A DNA stretch of 34,227 nt from Planctomycetota bacterium (GCA_016873155.1 VGXX01000011.1:1-34227); one strand, 5' to 3'. Shown: positions 17,895-26,960, counted from the first letter of the stretch. The notes: generated by a model from the letters alone, not told the origin. Numbers and translations are program-made.

Positions 17895-20133
17895 TTACAA
17901 TTTCACCACGCGCATCCCTTGTTCTTTTTTTACCTCCAGAGGCAATAATATCCTGAATGTAGTGCCCTTGCCGATCTCACTTTCCACCTCGATGCTGCCG
18001 TCGTGCATCTTCACAATTCCATAACTAATGCTTAAGCCCAAACCCGTGCCTTTCCCGTCTTTCCGTGTGGTAAAAAACGGATCGAATATTTTCGCCAGAT
18101 CATTCTTGCTAATGCCCACACCTGTATCGGTAATAAATATTTCCACGCATCCTTTATCCGTGTGGAAACGCGACCCTACTGTCAACTCACCCTTTCGATA
18201 CACTCCAACATGTTCGCCGTTCCCCAATACATCTTTCATAGCGAATACGGCATTATTGGCAATGTTGATGATAACCTGTTCCATTTGACGCGCATCCATC
18301 ATAACATCTGGAATATCCGGGTCGAGGACACGAACCACCTCTATCTTCTCTTTCCTGTATTGTTTCTCCACAATACTGAGCACATTGTCTATCAAATTAT
18401 TCACGCTGGACATGCGCATTTCAGGTTTTTTTTGTCTTGAGAAATCGAGCAACCCGCTAATCAAATCTTTGCATCGTATAGACTCTTTCACTGAACCTTC
18501 CAGATATTCGTATAAAAAAGAACGGGTCTTGCTAATGACATTCGATATTTGCGCCAATTCCTTGCAATACTTGTCCAGATCATTAGCCACATGCAAAAGC
18601 TCCTTTTTCAGCGCATCTTTTTCCAATTTGCCAGTTGTTTCACAATCCAGGGATGAAATAACTTCGTTCAATAGCTTCGTGTTTTCAGAAATAGGGATGG
18701 ACGTTATGAGTTTTAAGGAGTTCGTAACCCTCTCAAAAAGCTTCATGCTTTCAGTGCTATACAAATAAATCACCCCGATCGGGTTATTGATCTCATGGGC
18801 AATGCCCGCCACCAGTTGACCGATAGACGCCAGCCTGTCAGCCTGTACAAGCTTCTGTTCCAGCTTCCTTAGTTCTGTAACATCGTTGGCAGTTCCCAGA
18901 ACACTCAGCAATTGTCCCTCTTTGTTTTTCACGAGAGACGTGATCAGTAACACATTTCGGATATTCTTTTGTTTGTCCAACACCTCGACCTCAAATATTC
19001 TTCTAAAACCATTGTAAATAATCTGATCGACATTTTCCTGCCGCTTATCAAACAAGATCGAAATGAGAGGCTGTCCGATCAATTCCCTTTCATCATAGCC
19101 CCACTCTTTAATTTTTGGGTTGATAAACGTAAAGTTCCCTTGAACATCCAATGTAAATATCAATTCGTTCGCATATTTTAAGATACTCTCCAGATATTCT
19201 TTTCTCTCTTCAAGGTCGGCCTTTAATTTCAGGAGTTTTTCGCGGGCGTCTTTGATATCATTTGTCATATAGTTAAACGAATCCGTCAGTTCACCTAATT
19301 CGTCTTTCAAACGGCTTTCGACACGGATATTTAAATCACCTGCCGCGACTCTCTTCATTCCCTTAACAAGAAGAATGATGGGGTTAATAATCCCTCTCGA
19401 AACAAATAATGAAACAAATACAACACCAACGATACATATTCCCACCACCGTAATTGCACGATATTTGAACCTGGAAATTGGAGAATACGCCTCCGATTCA
19501 TCCGTTTCCACCAGTAAAACCCACCCCATCTTCTTTAAATATCGTGTGGCGCCAATAACTTTCCTTCCCATATAATTTTTATACACACCCACAACCTCTT
19601 TCCCGGAGTTAAGAGCGGTGGTTACAGGTTCGGTATTAACTAACTGGCTTAAAATAGCGTTCTCTTCAAACCTTGACCCCGTAATCATAAGATGATTTTC
19701 ATTTACGATATACGCTTCGCTCGTCTTGCCCCTTCGCAGAAACGTGCCCACATCTTCTTCTGCACCAATCTTTTTCCCGGTAGTAATCTCATTTAGTTTA
19801 TTCGCATTATACCGGATCACCAGTACACCTAAAAACTTTCCACCGCGTTTTCTTAACACAGGTGCAGCAAAGGCTATTGAATACTCTCCTGTATTTTCAT
19901 CTACATACACATCCTTGACGTAAGGACCTCCTTTGCCATAGGCGAAATAATCTGCGCCAAATTCTATCCTGCCGATATTCTTTTCATTGCTTCAGGAGTT
20001 CGTTTTTGATGGTCTCGCGTGCATACTGATACGTAAGGATGGCAACCACCATGATAGGTAGAATAGAGAGGGACAAAAACCAGCACAACAGTTTTCTCCC
20101 AATACCGCTAAAAAGATTAACGCCTTTTATCAT
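17895..20133 (-). pseudogene. Cache-HAMP-PAS sensor histidine kinase, damaged N-terminus
   Basis: The first 49 codons from ATG at 20133 encode a basic start and a transmembrane helix (WFLSLSILPIMVVAILTYQYA), stopping at 19984. In another frame coding resumes with NEKNIGRIEFGADYFAYGK and continues through the end of an extracytoplasmic Cache domain, a second membrane helix, HAMP, PAS, a phosphoacceptor H-box (GIAHEINNPIG) and an HATPase domain (DTGVGI, GTGLGLSISYGI) to 17895. Most of the Cache domain, roughly 100 residues, is missing at the junction and the frame changes. A GTG at 19910 could start a 671-residue product, but that would lack the first membrane helix and sensor. An unusually long insert lies between the H-box helix and the second helix SIRCKDLISGLLDFSRQ. 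It lies 68 bases upstream of the broken regulator. Confidence 0.85.
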
Positions 20134-20541
20134 AAAATTATGCTTGAGTATTCAATTAAATATGTTATGGTTATGGCAATATTCGCACGCCATGAGGTTT
20201 TTCTTTTGTTTATTTTTCATAGACAATTCATAGCTCAGCATTGCCGCAGCCGAAAATATAAAATAAGTGTCGAGTGACCAGTTACATTATACCCGTCACT
20301 CGTCACGTGTCACTTGTCACTATCTCTAAAACTTTCCAAAGTATGTCCTCATGGAACTTGCCCTCGTGAAAACGGGGATGGGGATAAAAGCTTTCACATG
20401 GAAAACCCTCATGGGCTAAAGGCTCACAAAAGAGAGTATACATCATGGGATTCATTTTTCAAAGGTTTCTCTGTTATTTTTCAGGATTAAATATCAATTT
20501 TTTGGGATGTACGGTATTTACTTAATAAGGAAATCATACCT
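20134..20541. other. Gene-free intergenic region between divergent genes
   Basis: About 400 bases between the divergently transcribed kinase remnant and acyl-CoA dehydrogenase. It holds the GTGAC-type repeat at 20265-20320, then AAACTTTCCAAAGT and a small hairpin CCCTCGT-GAAA-ACGGGG near 20363. I see no coding sequence, no riboswitch I recognise, and no convincing -35/-10 pair. The promoter of the downstream acyl-CoA dehydrogenase must lie in its right half. Confidence 0.6.
20265..20320. repeat. GTGAC-type hairpin repeat, second copy
   Basis: AGTGTCGAGTGACCAGTTAC, a short spacer, then ACCCGTCACTCGTCACGTGT and CACTTGTCAC form an imperfect inverted repeat of the same family as 7274-7334. Confidence 0.65.
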
Positions 20542-21741
20542 ATGGATTTTTCATTTACCGAAGAACAAGAACTTTTCAGAAAGTCTGTGAGGGAGTTCTG
20601 CGAAAAAAAGATTGCGCCGAAAGCTAATGAAATTGATGAGAAAGGAGAGATACCCCGAGAAGTTCTGGATGACATGGCAGCTTTTGGACTCCTCGGCATA
20701 ACTATTTCGCAGGAATATGGAGGGTCAGGAGCAGACTTCATTACGGCTGCAATAGCGACTGAAGAAATAGCCCGTGCCGATATCAGCATGGCTATCGCTG
20801 TTTATTATCTGGTAGAAGCCGGATGGGGATTCTTGATAAACAGATACGGGAGCAAAAAAGCACAAGAAGAACTCCTGCCAGACGTTACAAAAGGGAAGAC
20901 CTTTCTGGGAATAGCTTCAACTGAGGCGGCTGGAGGTTCGGATGTGGCCGCTCTATCTACGACGATGACAAAAGAGGGAGAAAGGTTGGTGGTAAACGGC
21001 TCAAAAACCTTTATAAGCGGTGTCAGAGAAGCCGCAAAATACGGAGGAGGTTATGTAACAGTTGTAAAGACAAGCCCGGAACTTGCACACAAAGGTCTCT
21101 CACTTTGTTATCTTCCGGTAAAAGATGTTCCGGGAATAACTACCAACGTCTTTAAACAGATGGGGAGAGACGGAATATCTACCGGCGCCATAATCATAAA
21201 AAATGTGGCGATACCGGCACATTATCTTATAGGTGATTGGAATAATGGCTTTTACTATGCTATGGAGGGTTTTAACTGCGCACGGCCGCTGGTAGCTGCA
21301 GCGTGTATTGGCGCTGCCGGGAAAGCCTTAGAGTCTGGAATTGAGTATATAAAAGAGAGACGTGCTTTCGGTTCTCCTCTGGCAAAATTTGAGGGAATGC
21401 AGTTTCAAGTGGCAGATGCTTACGCGAAACTTGAATCCGCCAGACTGCTTGTCTATAAGGCTGCCTGGATGCTTGACCAGATGTACACGAAAAACAGGTT
21501 CAGTCACAAAGAAATAAATAAAGCCGTTGCTGTAGCCAAACTTGTTGCGCCGACAGTAGCCTTCGATATCATCAAGGATGTATTGATATGGCATGGCGCT
21601 TACGGTTATACAAAAGAGGCGGGATTGGAAAAGGGGTTACGGGGTGTGGCCTCATATATAATGGGGGCAGAAGGCGCACAAAATATCATGAAACTAATCA
21701 TTAGCAGGGAACTTTTAGGGAAAGAATTTGCTCCTTATTAA
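20542..21741 (+). CDS. Acyl-CoA dehydrogenase (first of two)
   Basis: A 399-residue FAD enzyme that forms the alpha-beta double bond of acyl-CoA and passes electrons to ETF. It begins MDFSFTEEQELFRKSVREFCEKKIAP; family motifs include GLLGITISQEYGGSGAD, GIASTEAAGGSDVAAL, the FAD/substrate region RRAFGSPLAKFEGMQF, and a C-terminal GAYGYTKEAGLEKGLRGV. The catalytic base is Glu377 in the GAEGAQNI motif. Length is typical of short/medium-chain members; chain length cannot be deduced. It is followed by etfB and etfA in the same direction, so the enzyme and its acceptor are encoded together. AAGGAAA precedes the ATG. Confidence 0.94.
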   Translation: MDFSFTEEQELFRKSVREFCEKKIAPKANEIDEKGEIPREVLDDMAAFGLLGITISQEYGGSGADFITAAIATEEIARADISMAIAVYYLVEAGWGFLINRYGSKKAQEELLPDVTKGKTFLGIASTEAAGGSDVAALSTTMTKEGERLVVNGSKTFISGVREAAKYGGGYVTVVKTSPELAHKGLSLCYLPVKDVPGITTNVFKQMGRDGISTGAIIIKNVAIPAHYLIGDWNNGFYYAMEGFNCARPLVAAACIGAAGKALESGIEYIKERRAFGSPLAKFEGMQFQVADAYAKLESARLLVYKAAWMLDQMYTKNRFSHKEINKAVAVAKLVAPTVAFDIIKDVLIWHGAYGYTKEAGLEKGLRGVASYIMGAEGAQNIMKLIISRELLGKEFAPY

Positions 21742-21880
21742 AAGCAAATGACAAAAATTGGAAACGAGGTTTGGAGCATTTAAATTTGTAATTTTGAAAT
21801 TGTTTCGGATTTCGGATTTCGTGCTTCACACTTTGAAACATATTCCCTTACCATAAGAAACCGATAGCGGAAAACTGATT

Positions 21881-22591
21881 ATGGATATTATTGTGTGCAT
21901 AAAGCAGATATTTGATCTGGGTCAGATAATGGTTGATACAGCCACCAAACACCCCATTACAGAAGGAGTCGCTAGAAAGATCAGTGACTTCGATAAAAAT
22001 GCGCTTGAAGAGGCGCTCAGGATTAAAGAGAAACACGGAGGAACCGTTTTAGCTTTAATCGGGGGTGCAAAAGAGGCAGCGAAGGAAGCCCTGTCTATGG
22101 GCGCCGATGAGGCCGTTATTTACAGTGCAGATAGTGATTCTCTGGGAACTGCAACTATCCTGGCTGAGATTATTCACAAGATAAAGTATGACCTTATTCT
22201 GTGCGGAGAAGCATCCATTGATGAATTTTCCTTTCAGATAGGACCAAGGCTGGCAGAGACACTTGGAATCCCCGTGTTAACCTACGTAAGGGAAATGGAG
22301 CTAAAAGATAATGAAGTTGTTGTTGAAAGAAATCTCGAAAACAGATACGAAGTGGCTAAAGCACGACTGCCTGCATTAGTAACTGTTGCCAAAGAAATCA
22401 ATGAGCCAAGGATTCCCACATTATTACAAATTCTGGACGCTTCAAAGAAAACGATAACCGAAGTAAGTCCTGCAAAACCAGCGGCTGGGGTTGAAACCTT
22501 GAGCATTCTAGCTATTGAAATGAAACGAAAAGAGGTAATCCTGAAGGATACCGAAAACCTTGCCAGGGTTATCATATCTGAAAAATCATAA
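21881..22591 (+). CDS. etfB: Electron transfer flavoprotein beta subunit
   Basis: A 236-residue subunit starting MDIIVCIKQIFD, with the ETF-beta segments ISDFDKNALEEALRIKEKHGG, GADEAVIYSADSDSLGTATILA, LILCGEASIDEFSFQIGPRLAETLGIP, and the C-terminal PRIPTLLQILDASKKTI. It pairs with EtfA to carry electrons from acyl-CoA dehydrogenases to the quinone pool. Length is somewhat shorter than the usual 250-260 residues. The gap of 139 bases after the dehydrogenase includes degenerate TTTCGGATTTCGGATTTCG. I do not have enough evidence to call it a bifurcating ETF. Confidence 0.93.
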   Translation: MDIIVCIKQIFDLGQIMVDTATKHPITEGVARKISDFDKNALEEALRIKEKHGGTVLALIGGAKEAAKEALSMGADEAVIYSADSDSLGTATILAEIIHKIKYDLILCGEASIDEFSFQIGPRLAETLGIPVLTYVREMELKDNEVVVERNLENRYEVAKARLPALVTVAKEINEPRIPTLLQILDASKKTITEVSPAKPAAGVETLSILAIEMKRKEVILKDTENLARVIISEKS

Positions 22592-22640
22592 TTACTTAAT
22601 GTTAAATTAAGGGATAGAGATTTTTCTATACTGAGATAAA

Positions 22641-22726
22641 GCCCGAAGGGCTGACAGATTATAGCCCAGGGCGAGCAACCCTGGGTATACAATTCGATAT
22701 TATTTTCAGCCCTGAAAGGGCGGCAC
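22641..22726. repeat. Multi-hairpin dispersed repeat between etfB and etfA
   Basis: Three hairpins in a row: GCCC-GAA-GGGC (22641-22651), CCCAGGG-7nt-CCCTGGG (22665-22685), and GCCC-TGAAA-GGGC (22709-22721). The wording (AGCCCAGGGCGAGCAACCCTGGG, CCCTGAAAGGGC) matches a palindromic repeat type seen in many planctomycete-like genomes. It lies inside the etf transcript and could affect mRNA stability or the EtfB:EtfA ratio. Confidence 0.75.
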
Positions 22727-22771
22727 ATTTTGCCTTAATTCAATAACATTTTTTTTTACGAAACAGGGATA

Positions 22772-23698
22772 ATGATTTTTACATTTTCAGAAGACTACGA
22801 AACGGCCATTGAAATCCTTGCAAAAGGAAGGGAAATTGCGGATTCTTTGCGATTAGAACTCGCCGCGATTTCAATAATCAAACACGATGATATAGCGAAC
22901 ACCTATATTTTTTGCGGAGCTGACAAAGTTTATTCTATCGATTCGGAATTGCATGCAGATATCGTCGTGGATTGCCTGTTTTCACTTATAAACCAGCACA
23001 AACCAGAAATCCTCCTGATAGGAGGAACCAGGCTGGGTAAGGAAATCGCCCCGAGGATTGCCCAAAAATTTGGAGCAGGCTGCGTTACGGACTGCGTAGA
23101 TTTTTCTTTAGAACATGAAAAGCTTATGGTAAAGCGCTTTGTCCTGGGGGGCAGATTTATCGCTGCCCAGAGGTTTTTACGTAACCCCCAAATAATTACC
23201 GTGCCGCCGAGAAGATTTGGAAAAAAGTTAGATACGGCGAGAACGGGTGAAATAATTAAAACCTCCGCGAAGCTGGCAGAACCAAGAGTGCAGGTGCTGG
23301 AAATAAAAGACAAAAGTTCGCAAATGCTGAGAATAGAAGAAGCTGATATCATCGTTTCTGCTGGCAGAGGAGTTAAGAAAAAAGAAGACCTCGTGCTTAT
23401 TGAATCACTTGCAAAAGCGCTTGGCGGCGTTGTGGGCTGTTCAAGGTCAGTTGCTGCAGACCTGAAATGGCTGCCTGATGAACACTGGGTGGGACTATCA
23501 GGACATAAGGTCAAGCCCAAACTTTACATAGCCATTGGCATTTCAGGCCAGGTGCAGCATATTGCAGGCATAAGGGATGCCAAGACCATTATTGCAATAA
23601 ACAGCGACCCAAACGCACCCATCTTTAAGGCATGTGATTATGGGATTGTAGGGGATTTATATGAGATCGTACCAAAGTTAATAGAAATCTTGCAATAG
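22772..23698 (+). CDS. etfA: Electron transfer flavoprotein alpha subunit
   Basis: A 308-residue partner of EtfB. The N-terminal domain is followed by the FAD-binding C-terminal domain: AGRGVKKKEDLVLIESLAKALGG, GCSRSVAADLKWLPDEHWVGLSGHKVKPKLYIAIGISGQVQH, then INSDPNAPIFKACDYGIVGDLYEIVPKL. Length is normal. The usual QIGQTGK wording is replaced by WVGLSGHKV, a modest divergence at the FAD site. It is 180 bases after etfB, with the hairpin repeat in the gap. CAGGGATA precedes the ATG. Electrons likely go on to the FixC/FixX pair encoded convergently about 3 kb away. Confidence 0.94.
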   Translation: MIFTFSEDYETAIEILAKGREIADSLRLELAAISIIKHDDIANTYIFCGADKVYSIDSELHADIVVDCLFSLINQHKPEILLIGGTRLGKEIAPRIAQKFGAGCVTDCVDFSLEHEKLMVKRFVLGGRFIAAQRFLRNPQIITVPPRRFGKKLDTARTGEIIKTSAKLAEPRVQVLEIKDKSSQMLRIEEADIIVSAGRGVKKKEDLVLIESLAKALGGVVGCSRSVAADLKWLPDEHWVGLSGHKVKPKLYIAIGISGQVQHIAGIRDAKTIIAINSDPNAPIFKACDYGIVGDLYEIVPKLIEILQ

Positions 23699-23851
23699 TT
23701 CACCGCAGGCGCAAATGAGGTGAAGAAAAACAAAATGAAAAATCCTCAAAATTTTGTATACTAAAGTTGATAACAAAAGTAAGTGGTCACTCCTGCAAAA
23801 GAAGGAATCTAGTTTTTAAAACGATTATTACAGAATAAAACGGAGGTGGAG

Positions 23852-24085
23852 ATGAAGAAAGATATTACTTTTAACGATGTCCTCGAAATAGTTGATTCAT
23901 TACCCGATAATCAAAGGGAAACACTGATTGAAATTGTCAAGCACCGATTAATAGAAGAGCGAAGAGACAAACTTGCTCAGAGTATAAAGGAAGCAAAGGA
24001 GGAATATGCAAAGGGTGAAGTCAGGAAAGGGTCTATAGACAATCTTATGCGTGAGATTTCAAAATGGAAACAGATGGGTTGTTGA
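23852..24085 (+). CDS. Small antitoxin-like protein, partner not found
   Basis: A 77-residue, highly charged protein (DVLEIVDSLPDNQRETLIEIVKHRLIEERRDKLAQSIKEAKEEYAKGEVRKGSIDNLMREI) of a type that commonly sits just upstream of a RelE/YafQ-like toxin gene. I chose the ATG at 23852 because GGAGG is correctly spaced before it; the upstream GTG overlaps that site. No complete toxin follows: the next 380 bases hold only short ORFs. It may be an orphan antitoxin or a regulator of unknown target. Confidence 0.6.
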   Translation: MKKDITFNDVLEIVDSLPDNQRETLIEIVKHRLIEERRDKLAQSIKEAKEEYAKGEVRKGSIDNLMREISKWKQMGC

Positions 24086-24468
24086 GAGGATAGACCAATA
24101 AGGAAGAGTTAAGCCTGTCCTGAGTTTTCGAAGGGCAAGGCGAACCCATCTTTATTTTTTGATTGGGAATAAATTTTTAATGAATCTGCTCCGCTTAACC
24201 TGTCTTCCCGTTTCAGGGTTGTATTCGATTATGAGATAGGTAATCAATTTAGCATAACGTATTCAGCAGTGAGCCGCAGGACAAATGTTACAAAAAACAA
24301 GAATGGAAGAGAATTTAAAACTTCAAAAACATTCGATATGCTAACTCACAAATTAAGATACGATACGGATTCCTTACATTGATTCTATTTTGGGGTCACA
24401 TGGCAGAAGAAATTGAGATGTAAAATATATATGAGAATTGTTACGAAAGATTTCGTGATGGTAATTGC
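24086..24468. other. Intergenic region with no complete gene
   Basis: About 380 AT-rich bases. It contains the degenerate dispersed repeat at 24114-24135. A plus-strand open stretch reads RFRVVFDYEI near 24210, faintly like the core of a RelE-type toxin; a minus-strand stretch reads TYLIIEYNPETGRQVKRSR. Neither has a start codon and normal length. This may be the remains of a toxin gene, but the evidence is too weak to call one. Confidence 0.5.
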
Positions 24469-25448
24469 ATGAATCGATTATTTGTGAAAAGATATGGTAA
24501 TAAAAAGCGCAATTTATTCATATTGATAATGAATATCTATAACAATGAGAAACCATATTATGAGATAATGCCTTTAAGAGACTCAAATATTAAAAGAGCC
24601 ATAATATTTTGTGGTAAAATTTCAAAAAAAATTAATTGTCCACAAAATATGCTAGGGTCAACTAGCCTGTATTTAGAAACATATGAAGTAATAAACGAAA
24701 ATAATTACTTTACGAATGTGCAAAGATTGTTAAATTTAATATGGCTTTCTACAGACCTTCCAATAGATTATCAAACAGAAGAAATGGAAGGATATGATGA
24801 TTTTGAAAAAATATACAATGATTACAAATGCGAAATGTTTTGCGATCCAAATATTATTCAAGGATATCCTATTACTCGAAATCCAATTTTTAGAGTAACT
24901 AACTATTGCTATTTGATTAATAAACTTAGTGATAAGGACTTCGAAAAATTTGACAATGCTCTTAATACTTATATTTGGGCACAAGAGATCACAAGACTTC
25001 CAAACTATCATTTAAAATATACTCTGTATATGACACTGTACCTATCTTCCATAAATCAGTTGGCTGATGATCCACAACCAATTTGCGGTTCATTGGGAGA
25101 CTCGGTACCATATTTATAATTTGCGAAAAATGCTGTAAAAAGACAGGTTTAACACATGTAACTAGCCATAACGAAGAAATAGAAAAGCTTATTAAAGACT
25201 TAACAACAGGGAATAATGACAAAATTATTAAGAAAATTAAAAAAAGCTACCATAAATTACGTTCAAAATATTTACATACTGGGTTGTTAAGTGGCGGCGA
25301 AAAAGAAGGTGGGTTCCTCTTTAGCAAATTTTCTGAGTTTGGTATACTATCTGAAGAACAGAAAGTATTAGTAGAAGATATGATTAATATAAAGTGGTTA
25401 AATAGAAAGCTATTAGAATTGTTTCTACAGAAAAAACAACTTACTTAA
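24469..25448 (+). pseudogene. AT-rich hypothetical protein (possibly HEPN-like), frameshifted
   Basis: Two overlapping reading frames (24469-25119 and 25083-25448) look like one gene of about 320 residues split by a single frame change near 25085-25120. The first part ends in LYLSSINQLADDPQPICGSLG. The second starts at a TTG inside the overlap and supplies ICEKCCKKTGLTHVTSHNEEIEKLI, so the split falls inside a probable zinc ribbon. The second part continues with KIKKSYHKLRSKYLHTGLLSGG; an LRSKYLHTG-type motif near the C-terminus is reminiscent of HEPN-like (Apea) proteins. I cannot name the family with confidence. Base composition is clearly more AT-rich than the neighbours, suggesting acquisition. 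It is either a real pseudogene or a sequencing indel. Confidence 0.55.
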
Positions 25449-25541
25449 TCTGCTATACTCATTCAAGCAAATACATTTACTTAGCACATGTGCGACTGAC
25501 ACATATAAAAAGGAGAAAATAAGAGGAGAAGCAATTTCCTA

Positions 25542-25817
25542 TCACCCATATTTATAATACACCCCATATCCCCCTCTTGGATAGCTGAAATCCACTGCGC
25601 CTTTGGGACAGGCGAATTTGCAGCTTCCGCATTCAAGGCATCCCTCATAATTATGCACGATTTCTCCTTTTTCAAGGGTAAACCTCTTTGATGGACAGAA
25701 TCTGAGGCATGGTTTATCCACACACTGCCTGCAGATGCTGGTCTCTACTTTTATATGCTTTTCCTTGTCAACCTCAAAGCTTATAAGCCCAAGTTGATCT
25801 TCAATACTGATATTCAT
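25542..25817 (-). CDS. fixX: FixX-type ferredoxin, copy A
   Basis: A 91-residue ferredoxin-like protein with a degenerate first cluster motif (CRQCVDKPCLRFCP) and a standard second one (CLECGSCKFACPKGAV), ending YPRGGYGVYYKYG as FixX proteins do. It would pass electrons between ETF and FixC at the quinone. The start is set at MNISIEDQL, the part shared with copy B; seven upstream residues in the open frame are not conserved. It differs from copy B at 3 of 91 residues and about 17 of 276 bases (counted by eye), mostly silently, so both copies look maintained by selection. It lies downstream of the toxin-antitoxin pair and is separated from fixC by copy B. Confidence 0.9.
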   Translation of the reverse strand: MNISIEDQLGLISFEVDKEKHIKVETSICRQCVDKPCLRFCPSKRFTLEKGEIVHNYEGCLECGSCKFACPKGAVDFSYPRGGYGVYYKYG

Positions 25818-25833
25818 AGTAGTATAAAGAATT

Positions 25834-25893
25834 ACCACGGATACACACAGACAATACCTATTAAAAACCGCGTTTATCTGAGTTAATCTGTGG
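25834..25893. repeat. CCACGGAT...ATCTGTGG repeat remnant
   Basis: ACCACGGATACACACAGA on one side and GTTAATCTGTGG on the other form an imperfect inverted repeat upstream of fixX copy A. Similar ACCACAGATGG-type sequence occurs at 28362 and 34132. It is probably a decayed dispersed element. Confidence 0.5.
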
Positions 25894-25940
25894 CTAATTA
25901 AATTTTTGATGGAAATGCTATGCTTAATCCATTCTATCGG

Positions 25941-26324
25941 CTATATTTCATCCACTCCTTTAATTGGTAGTTGTCGAATACGTATGCGGGTTTGTTCGAA
26001 AACAACGACACTTCCTTGCTCTAATGCTTTTTGAATGGAATGAAGATTCGAGAGTAAAAGTTTTAATTGTTTGTCAGGATGACGTTCTGTACTTCGGCGA
26101 AATAATATTATTGATGGTTTGTGACTTTCCCATAACGCCAGTAATGTTCCAAAGTCAGTATCTGCTGAAATGAGTACGCGATTTTCTTCGGCAGCCCTAC
26201 GAAGGATAGTAACGTCATCGGCAGATTGTAATCCATATTCACGGACATGTATAGTATCATGTCCAGCATTGCGGAGCCCGTCGGCAAGCAATGGTGAAAG
26301 GGCGTTATCCACCAGAAAATTCAT
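25941..26324 (-). CDS. DUF5615 PIN-like toxin
   Basis: A 127-residue protein with the DUF5615 (Mut7-C/PIN-like) pattern: [23 protein letters not shown] with Asp6 as metal ligand, then a second acidic site [11 protein letters not shown], then PSIILFR. Members are predicted RNases that pair with DUF433 antitoxins. Its start overlaps the stop of the antitoxin gene by 4 bases (ATGA arrangement), so translation is coupled. Length is normal. It sits between two copies of fixX, in the same direction as the fix genes, and has no metabolic link to them. Confidence 0.83.
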   Translation of the reverse strand: MNFLVDNALSPLLADGLRNAGHDTIHVREYGLQSADDVTILRRAAEENRVLISADTDFGTLLALWESHKPSIILFRRSTERHPDKQLKLLLSNLHSIQKALEQGSVVVFEQTRIRIRQLPIKGVDEI

Positions 26325-26551
26325 TTTGTTGTTACCAAAGGAATTTCCCGCTCTCTCACTGCTTCAGAGGCGTACCGCAAAGATTCCTTGATATCCTCAT
26401 GTTCCAGGTCGGGAAAGGCTTTTAATATTTCTTTTTCCGGCATACCGTCAGCAACCATACCAACAATTGTTGCAACAGGTATACGAAGCCCTCGAATACA
26501 AGGAACACCACCCATCTTGTTTGGACTAACAGTTATGCGAGTAAACTTCAT
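26321..26551 (-). CDS. DUF433 antitoxin
   Basis: A 76-residue protein ([58 protein letters not shown]). The GxPCIRGxRI-x-V and PDLxxEDI-x-ESLRYA motifs are those of DUF433, a small helix-turn-helix-like antitoxin family. GGAGGT six bases before the ATG is a strong ribosome binding site, fitting high antitoxin synthesis. It is the first gene of the pair and likely autoregulates its own promoter in the roughly 90 bases between it and fixX copy B. Confidence 0.85.
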   Translation of the reverse strand: MKFTRITVSPNKMGGVPCIRGLRIPVATIVGMVADGMPEKEILKAFPDLEHEDIKESLRYASEAVREREIPLVTTK

Positions 26552-26642
26552 TTATTTACCTCCACTACAAATTATAACAAAATATCTTACCGATTCTCCA
26601 TCTCAGACACAAGTTCAGTAAATATACATTTTTTCTCTATTT

Positions 26643-26918
26643 TTATCCATATTTATAATACACCCCATATCCCCCTCTTGGATAGCTAAAATCCACCGCG
26701 CCTTTGGGACAGGCGAACTTGCAGCTACCGCACTCAAGGCATCCCTCATAATTGTGTATGATTTCTCCTTTTTCAAGAGTAAACCTCTTTGATGGACAGA
26801 ATTTGAGGCAGGGTTTATCTACACACTGCCTGCATATGCTGATCTCCACTTTTATATGCTTTTCCTTATCAACCTCAAAGCTTATAAGCCCAAGTTGATC
26901 TTCAATACTAATATTCAT
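26643..26918 (-). CDS. fixX: FixX-type ferredoxin, copy B
   Basis: The 91-residue counterpart of copy A, with the same two cluster motifs and the same C-terminus. It lies 160 bases downstream of fixC in the same direction, the usual place for fixX, so this is the likely original copy. The start MNISIEDQL is taken for the same reason as in copy A; no strong ribosome binding site is visible for either. A palindromic repeat occupies the gap to fixC. Confidence 0.92.
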   Translation of the reverse strand: MNISIEDQLGLISFEVDKEKHIKVEISICRQCVDKPCLKFCPSKRFTLEKGEIIHNYEGCLECGSCKFACPKGAVDFSYPRGGYGVYYKYG

Positions 26919-26960
26919 GATACAACACAATCATAAACAAAATAACAGGAAATAAATTAA

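Noticed and set aside
20320-20541. Riboswitch upstream of the acyl-CoA dehydrogenase
   Set aside because: Small hairpins exist, but no known riboswitch core could be matched.
22930-23520. A 196-residue open frame on the minus strand
   Set aside because: It lies entirely antisense to etfA, is Ser/Pro-rich in the manner of shadow frames, and matches no family.
24160-24360. A RelE-like toxin partner for the antitoxin-like gene
   Set aside because: Only one short stretch is suggestive; there is no start codon, no full length and no other toxin motif.
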